A stretch of 10,503 bases of DNA from assembly GCA_002327225.1 (NCBI GenBank), contig DCUN01000205.1, positions 1-10,503 on the forward strand, written 5' to 3'. The translations under genes and the position numbers were made by a program. The notes under the pieces were generated by a model. The model worked only from the letters and a program-made list of their open reading frames with translations, had not been told where the DNA came from and made no database searches. This DNA is from Desulfobulbaceae bacterium UBA2213 (GTDB lineage: Bacteria; Desulfobacterota; Desulfobulbia; Desulfobulbales; Desulfocapsaceae). Below are positions 7,193 through 10,503 of this stretch, piece after piece; position 1 is the stretch's first letter, and the number at the start of each line of letters is the position of its first letter.

Positions 7193-8431
7193 CTATGCCA
7201 TTACCACCTGCTTCCTGTTTTGGCGATCCAAGGTCTCTATCAGTTCAACAATTGCTTGTTCATCGGCAATCAACGTTTCCGGGAATTTACGGATAAGCTT
7301 TGCATTCATATCCTTACAAAAACAGCGGGAGACATCCAGGGAAACACCTGTGCCATTGTGATTACGAATTACTTCAATTCCTTTTATACCGTCATTTTCA
7401 GACCCGGAAAGAATTATTCCCGTCAGCCGTTCCTTTAAAATTGGCGCCAATGACGTCAAGGTCGTATTAATCGCTCCTTGTTTCAAGAATCCCGGGTCAT
7501 TTGTTATCCGAAGGACATAATGACCGCTATGCGGCGAGAAAATCACACGTTCCGTACCCGGGAATATATAACAGGAACCACCCTCCACTGCCAGGCCATC
7601 CTGACCACGTACCACTTTTATACTGCTGATTGAAGCAAGGTACTTTACAAAAGATGAGACTTTCTCCGGGGTATCATGAATGATAACAATCACTGTCCCA
7701 CCCATTTCAGGACTAAGAGAGGGAATTATCTGCAGGAGGTTGACATATCCACCCTCGCCCGCACCCATCACCATGACATGAGAAAAACGGCGGAATCTCT
7801 CGTTGGCACTTAATTTCACTTCATCGCCACAGTGACTGCATTGCACACTTCCACTCATTGAGCGAGCTTGCGTATCTACTACATTCCTGGTTCCACAGTC
7901 TTCACAAAAAACAAGATGATGAGTGGTGCCAGCCTCACCTTTGCAGACTCCAGACTGCATTGGATCAATAGATTTTACGGAAATGGTTGATGCCTGGATC
8001 ACTTTCTTTATTATCAACTCATTATCAGCAGCCATATCATTCCCCTTGAAAAATGAGGCTTTGTCCACAAAATCAACAGCGCCATACTTGAGCGCGTCAA
8101 AAGACCTGGCTGTTCCATCCTCGCTTAAACTGGAAAAGATGATGGTCGGAGTTGGAGTATGAATCATCAGATGTTGCAAGGTTGTTATCCCATCCATGAG
8201 CGGCATTTCCATATCCAGAATGAGAACATCAGGCCGGGATATGATAATCTGCTCAAGGGCTTCAATACCATTAGCCGCATCATCCACGACTTGAATATGT
8301 TGCATTCTTTTGAAGATGTCCCGCAAAATCTTGCGGAAGACCCAGGAATCATCGACGATAAGGACTTTGATCGGAGAAAATTGCGTGGTTATTTTGGCGG
8401 TTCTGGGATTCAAGACTCTCTTTCCTTGCAA
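7193..8431 (-). CDS. CheB-like response regulator: receiver, zinc-ribbon linker and degenerate methylesterase domain
   Basis: A 412-aa protein in three parts. The receiver (about 21-145) has VDDS (Asp27, Asp28), phospho-acceptor Asp73 in LILDMEMP, Ser100/Ser101 and Lys124 in FVDKAS, so it should be phosphorylatable. The linker has CEDC (176-179) and CSHC (198-201), a four-Cys zinc-ribbon-like unit not found in classical CheB. The C-terminal part follows CheB: MGAGEGG (222-228), IIHDTPE (His252), YIFPG (288-292), LSGSENDG (Asp347). Classical CheB has Ser in GASTGG; here the position is Gly225, and the RPSVD and GMPREAI blocks are also altered. Methylesterase or deamidase activity is thus unlikely, and a phosphorylation-controlled binding role is more plausible. 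No other che genes are nearby; a PilZ gene follows. The TTG at 8431 has no Shine-Dalgarno; a TTG at 8413 (residue 7) follows AAGGA at 9 bases and may be the true start. Confidence 0.85.
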   Translation of the reverse strand: MQGKRVLNPRTAKITTQFSPIKVLIVDDSWVFRKILRDIFKRMQHIQVVDDAANGIEALEQIIISRPDVLILDMEMPLMDGITTLQHLMIHTPTPTIIFSSLSEDGTARSFDALKYGAVDFVDKASFFKGNDMAADNELIIKKVIQASTISVKSIDPMQSGVCKGEAGTTHHLVFCEDCGTRNVVDTQARSMSGSVQCSHCGDEVKLSANERFRRFSHVMVMGAGEGGYVNLLQIIPSLSPEMGGTVIVIIHDTPEKVSSFVKYLASISSIKVVRGQDGLAVEGGSCYIFPGTERVIFSPHSGHYVLRITNDPGFLKQGAINTTLTSLAPILKERLTGIILSGSENDGIKGIEVIRNHNGTGVSLDVSRCFCKDMNAKLIRKFPETLIADEQAIVELIETLDRQNRKQVVMA

Positions 8432-8479
8432 ATTTTTTTTGATAGATCAGCAATGTAAAGACCAAGAGAAAATGTCCAT

Positions 8480-8493
8480 GACATATACATGTC
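8480..8493. promoter_or_regulatory. Short dyad, possible operator upstream of the CheB-like gene
   Basis: GACAT and ATGTC are perfect 5-bp inverted arms around a 4-base spacer, about 50 bases upstream of the CheB-like start. An extra ATGTC lies at 8472-8476. Such short dyads occur by chance in AT-rich DNA, so this is only a candidate operator. Confidence 0.2.
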
Positions 8494-8520
8494 TCATTTA
8501 TCTTTTATAAGCTTCTCGTT

Positions 8521-8578
8521 AGTGACTTACAGATTATTTTCTTGTTTTTTTTCAAGAAAATAATCTGCGAAAGTCACT
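8521..8578. repeat. Long AT-rich inverted repeat with T8 loop
   Basis: The arms are 8521-8544 and 8553-8578. The inner 14 bp (8531-8544 with 8553-8566) and the outer 8 bp (8521-8528 with 8571-8578) pair perfectly, split by a small 2/4-base internal loop, around eight T residues (8545-8552). As RNA or cruciform this is a 22-bp stem. Both flanking genes are read away from it, so it is not placed to terminate either. The right arm runs directly into the 23-base repeat at 8577-8599. Confidence 0.85.
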
Positions 8579-8599
8579 TATCCCGTTCATCGGGGTTAG
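8577..8599 (-). repeat. 23-base dispersed repeat, copy 1
   Basis: Read on the minus strand this begins CTAACCCCGATG and ends AACGGGATAAG. It matches the last 23 bases of the window (10481-10503, plus strand) at 22 of 23 positions, so the two copies are in inverted orientation about 1.9 kb apart. Copy 1 abuts the 8521-8578 hairpin, sharing two bases with it. Confidence 0.8.
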
Positions 8600-8766
8600 A
8601 CTACATTCTATACAAAACGATCATAACATGAAAGAAAGAAATGATGTCAAGGGTAACAACAGGGTTCTCCTAATCAATAAGAAATCACTTTGGAATTCAA
8701 CGGGTGCGAACCGCAAGCTCCTTTCTATTTCTTGAAAGATAACGGTAAATATGATACCAGAATACT

Positions 8767-8952
8767 ATGAAATTATTTATTTTACTTATTGGCATGGTGT
8801 TGATTTTTGAAGGTCTTCCCTATGTAGCTGCACCGGAATCCATGCAGGCCTGGTTGAAAAAAATCAGCGAAATGCGTCCGGAGCAACTTCGGACTATGGG
8901 GTTTGTAGCCATGACCGTCGGACTTCTGCTCTGTTGGATAATTCAAGGTTAA
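8767..8952 (+). CDS. Small inner-membrane protein, DUF2065 (YjeT) family
   Basis: A 61-aa protein with two hydrophobic segments, about 2-20 and 44-59, separated by a charged stretch (WLKKISEMRPEQLRTMG). The order LVxEGLPYxxxPxxxxxWLKKISEMxPxxLRxxGFxxMxxGLLLCW is the pattern of DUF2065, which includes E. coli YjeT, a protein of unknown function usually near the hflKC genes. The N- and C-termini are likely on the same side of the membrane. There is no strong Shine-Dalgarno before the ATG, but the hydrophobic segment begins immediately and the length matches the family. It is 100 bases upstream of mgtE on the same strand and could share its transcript. No functional link to Mg2+ transport is known to me. 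Confidence 0.85.
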   Translation: MKLFILLIGMVLIFEGLPYVAAPESMQAWLKKISEMRPEQLRTMGFVAMTVGLLLCWIIQG

Positions 8953-9052
8953 AACCTGCTCTAAACCTCTAGTATTCTGCAGGGTGCCCTCCTGTCAACA
9001 GCGAGCGAACCAGACCTGACACGATCTGAATATATTGCATATTGGTAACAAC

Positions 9053-10435
9053 ATGGAAGAAACGACAAAAAGAGAACTCATTGGCAATGAGGGAATGGTT
9101 ATCCTGGATATGGTCCAGCGCCTTAATCGGCGCAAGGCCACTGCCCATCTGTTAAAATTGATCTCCAAAACCCATCCTGCCGATATGGCATGGGTTTTCC
9201 GCCATCTTTCCAAAGAAGAACGAAACGACGTTTTTCCGATTGTCGCTCAGATAAGCCTTATAGGTGAATTTTTAAGCGAGCTTGACAAGTCCATCATGCT
9301 CTCTCTGGTTGAAGACCTGTCCAATGAATTTATGGCCGGTGTGATCAGCAAGATGCCTACTGATGACGCAGTTGATCTGATTGCGGCCCTGCCGGAAGAG
9401 GTAGCCGATAACATCCGCAAGCACATGAACAAGGAAGACCGGGAGGAGGTTGATGAACTCCTCCAGTACGACCCGCAGACTGCCGGCGGTCTGATGTCGA
9501 CTGACTACATGCATCTGGATGAAGAGTTAAGCGTGGGAGAAGCCATTGCCAAGGTCCAGAAACGCAGCGAAGAAAAGGAGATGGTCTTTTATCTCTACAT
9601 CACCCACGGCGAGGGAAAACTGGCCGGAGTAGTCTCCTTGCGCGAACTGCTCATGCATCCACCCCACCGTCTCCTGAAAAATATCATGAAATCCAATGTG
9701 ATATCCGTCAGCACCGACACCGACCAGGAAGAGGTTGCCCACATGGTCTCCCAGTATAACATCCTGGCAGTGCCGGTGGTTGACTCAAGTTATACCCTGG
9801 TCGGTATCGTCACAGTCGATGATATCATTGATGTTATTCGAGAAGAGGCTACCGAGGATTTCCTGCAGATGGCTGGTGCCGGTAAGGATCGGGAGATCCT
9901 GTTAAAATCGACTTCAGCCAATGCCATGATCAGGGCGCCCTGGCTTCTGGCCACCTGGCTGGGCGGGGTGTTAGGTATTTTTGTCATCCACTCCTTTACC
10001 CAGGAACTGAATCAGGTCCTGGCACTCGCCTCTTTTATTCCTATTATTCTTGGAATGGGTGGGAATATAGCCACCCAGTCATCGACTATTATTGTGCGCG
10101 GCATTGCCACCGGTCGGGTCCATATGGATCAATTTTTCAAGATTATCTTCAAGGAAATGCGGGTTGGACTGATCCTTGGGGTGATTTACGGGATCTTACT
10201 TGGGGTCTTTGCCTATTTCGGCTACACCGAACCCAAACTTCTGGGCGTGGTGGTCGGGATATCTATCTTTTTTTCCATGTCCATGGCGGCAATGATGGGA
10301 GCCTTTATCCCTCTGGTTCTCAAGCGTTTTGATATTGACGCAGCAGTGGCGACCGGCCCCTTTGTTACCACCTCGATCGATGTTCTCGGTGTCTTTATAT
10401 TTTTATGGACCGCCAAGGTATTCCTCAATTTATAG
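9053..10435 (+). CDS. mgtE: Magnesium channel/transporter MgtE
   Basis: A 460-aa full-length MgtE. The cytosolic N domain of helical repeats spans about 20-135 (HPADMAWVFRHL, MPTDDAVDLIAALP). A CBS-domain pair follows at about 140-262 (YDPQTAGGLMSTDYM; NILAVPVVDSSYTLVGIVTVDDIIDVI), then a plug helix and five membrane helices from about 296. PIILGMGGNIATQS (330-343) and DIDAAVATGPFVTTSIDVLG (427-446) are the pore signatures, and Asp443 matches the pore Asp432 of Thermus thermophilus MgtE. The family passes Mg2+ inward and closes when cytosolic Mg2+ binds the N and CBS domains. The frame is open upstream to a TTG at 9035, but the ATG at 9053 is preferred; neither has a strong Shine-Dalgarno. 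No Mg2+ riboswitch is visible in the 100 bases upstream. Confidence 0.95.
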   Translation: MEETTKRELIGNEGMVILDMVQRLNRRKATAHLLKLISKTHPADMAWVFRHLSKEERNDVFPIVAQISLIGEFLSELDKSIMLSLVEDLSNEFMAGVISKMPTDDAVDLIAALPEEVADNIRKHMNKEDREEVDELLQYDPQTAGGLMSTDYMHLDEELSVGEAIAKVQKRSEEKEMVFYLYITHGEGKLAGVVSLRELLMHPPHRLLKNIMKSNVISVSTDTDQEEVAHMVSQYNILAVPVVDSSYTLVGIVTVDDIIDVIREEATEDFLQMAGAGKDREILLKSTSANAMIRAPWLLATWLGGVLGIFVIHSFTQELNQVLALASFIPIILGMGGNIATQSSTIIVRGIATGRVHMDQFFKIIFKEMRVGLILGVIYGILLGVFAYFGYTEPKLLGVVVGISIFFSMSMAAMMGAFIPLVLKRFDIDAAVATGPFVTTSIDVLGVFIFLWTAKVFLNL

Positions 10436-10480
10436 ATCGACCTTCCCACACCCATTGGCCTGGAAATACCGGCGATGCAC

Positions 10481-10503
10481 CTAACCCCAATGAACGGGAT
10501 AAG
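10481..10503 (+). repeat. 23-base dispersed repeat, copy 2, cut by window end
   Basis: The last 23 bases of the window match the minus strand of 8577-8599 with one mismatch (CCCCA against CCCCG). The match runs exactly to the window edge, so the repeat may continue beyond it. It lies 45 bases past the mgtE stop in otherwise featureless sequence. Confidence 0.8.

Larger units (their letters stand above)
8432..8766. other. Divergent intergenic region with inverted repeats
   Basis: These 335 bases separate the CheB-like gene (minus) from the DUF2065 gene (plus). No convincing protein is encoded. They hold the long inverted repeat at 8521-8578, the 23-base repeat at 8577-8599 and a small dyad at 8480-8493. 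The remaining part, 8600-8766, shows no recognisable RNA or mobile element; a TATGAT at 8750-8755 lies too close to the next ATG to be a convincing promoter. Confidence 0.6.

Noticed and set aside
8521..8578. Inverted repeat as an intrinsic terminator
   Set aside because: The T run is in the loop rather than after the stem, and both adjacent genes are transcribed away from it.
8600..8766. Possible riboswitch or small RNA before the DUF2065 gene
   Set aside because: I found no conserved riboswitch core or strong GC stem; only short chance dyads such as TGCG-AAC-CGCA at 8704-8714.
9035..9052. TTG start giving six more residues on MgtE
   Set aside because: ATG at 9053 is a better start codon; the extra residues show no family match and no Shine-Dalgarno supports the TTG.
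8577..10503. Complete insertion sequence or transposon
   Set aside because: The inverted repeats are real, but the enclosed genes (DUF2065, mgtE) are chromosomal types and no transposase is present; target duplications cannot be seen.

Overview
The window looks like ordinary chromosomal DNA of a Gram-negative, probably anaerobic bacterium, most plausibly a sulfate reducer or relative in the Desulfobacterota (an inference from gene content). Supporting this are RNase G beside an envelope M23 peptidase, a non-sporulator member of the spore-photoproduct-lyase radical SAM family, an EndoQ-type PHP endonuclease, a PilZ protein, a CheB-like regulator, a YjeT/DUF2065 protein and MgtE. I see no rRNA, tRNA, CRISPR array, prophage or transposase gene.

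Layout. Positions 1-1852 (minus) hold a two-gene unit: a family 2 glycosyltransferase whose stop codon shares a base with the start of an SPL-like radical SAM gene, which runs off the left edge. A 153-base divergent gap follows. Positions 2006-5010 (plus) hold RNase G and a membrane-anchored M23 (LytM) peptidase. A perfect 19-bp hairpin at 5030-5074 separates these from a minus-strand unit read from 8431 down to 5136: CheB-like response regulator, PilZ protein, EndoQ-like PHP/zinc-ribbon nuclease, and a small CxxC/CxxC zinc-ribbon protein. A 335-base divergent region (8432-8766) carries a long AT-rich inverted repeat, then come a small DUF2065 membrane protein and the Mg2+ channel MgtE on the plus strand.

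How the genes may work together. The CheB-like protein and the PilZ protein are adjacent, on one strand and 41 bases apart, which suggests a signalling pair combining phosphorelay and c-di-GMP input. EndoQ lies downstream, probably co-transcribed, although the 82-base gap before it leaves room for an internal promoter. RNase G and the M23 peptidase form a housekeeping RNA/envelope unit.

Most notable points. (1) The CheB-like protein has lost the catalytic serine of the methylesterase domain (Gly225 instead) but keeps the His and Asp, and has a four-cysteine zinc-ribbon-like insert in its linker. (2) The SPL-like protein keeps the CX3CX2C iron-sulfur motif but has Glu where SPL has its hydrogen-donor Cys, and Ile at one of the radical-relay Tyr positions, so it probably does not repair spore photoproduct. 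(3) A 23-base sequence beside the large inverted repeat (8577-8599) recurs in opposite orientation, with one mismatch, as the last 23 bases of the window, which suggests a dispersed intergenic repeat or element ends flanking the DUF2065-mgtE segment.
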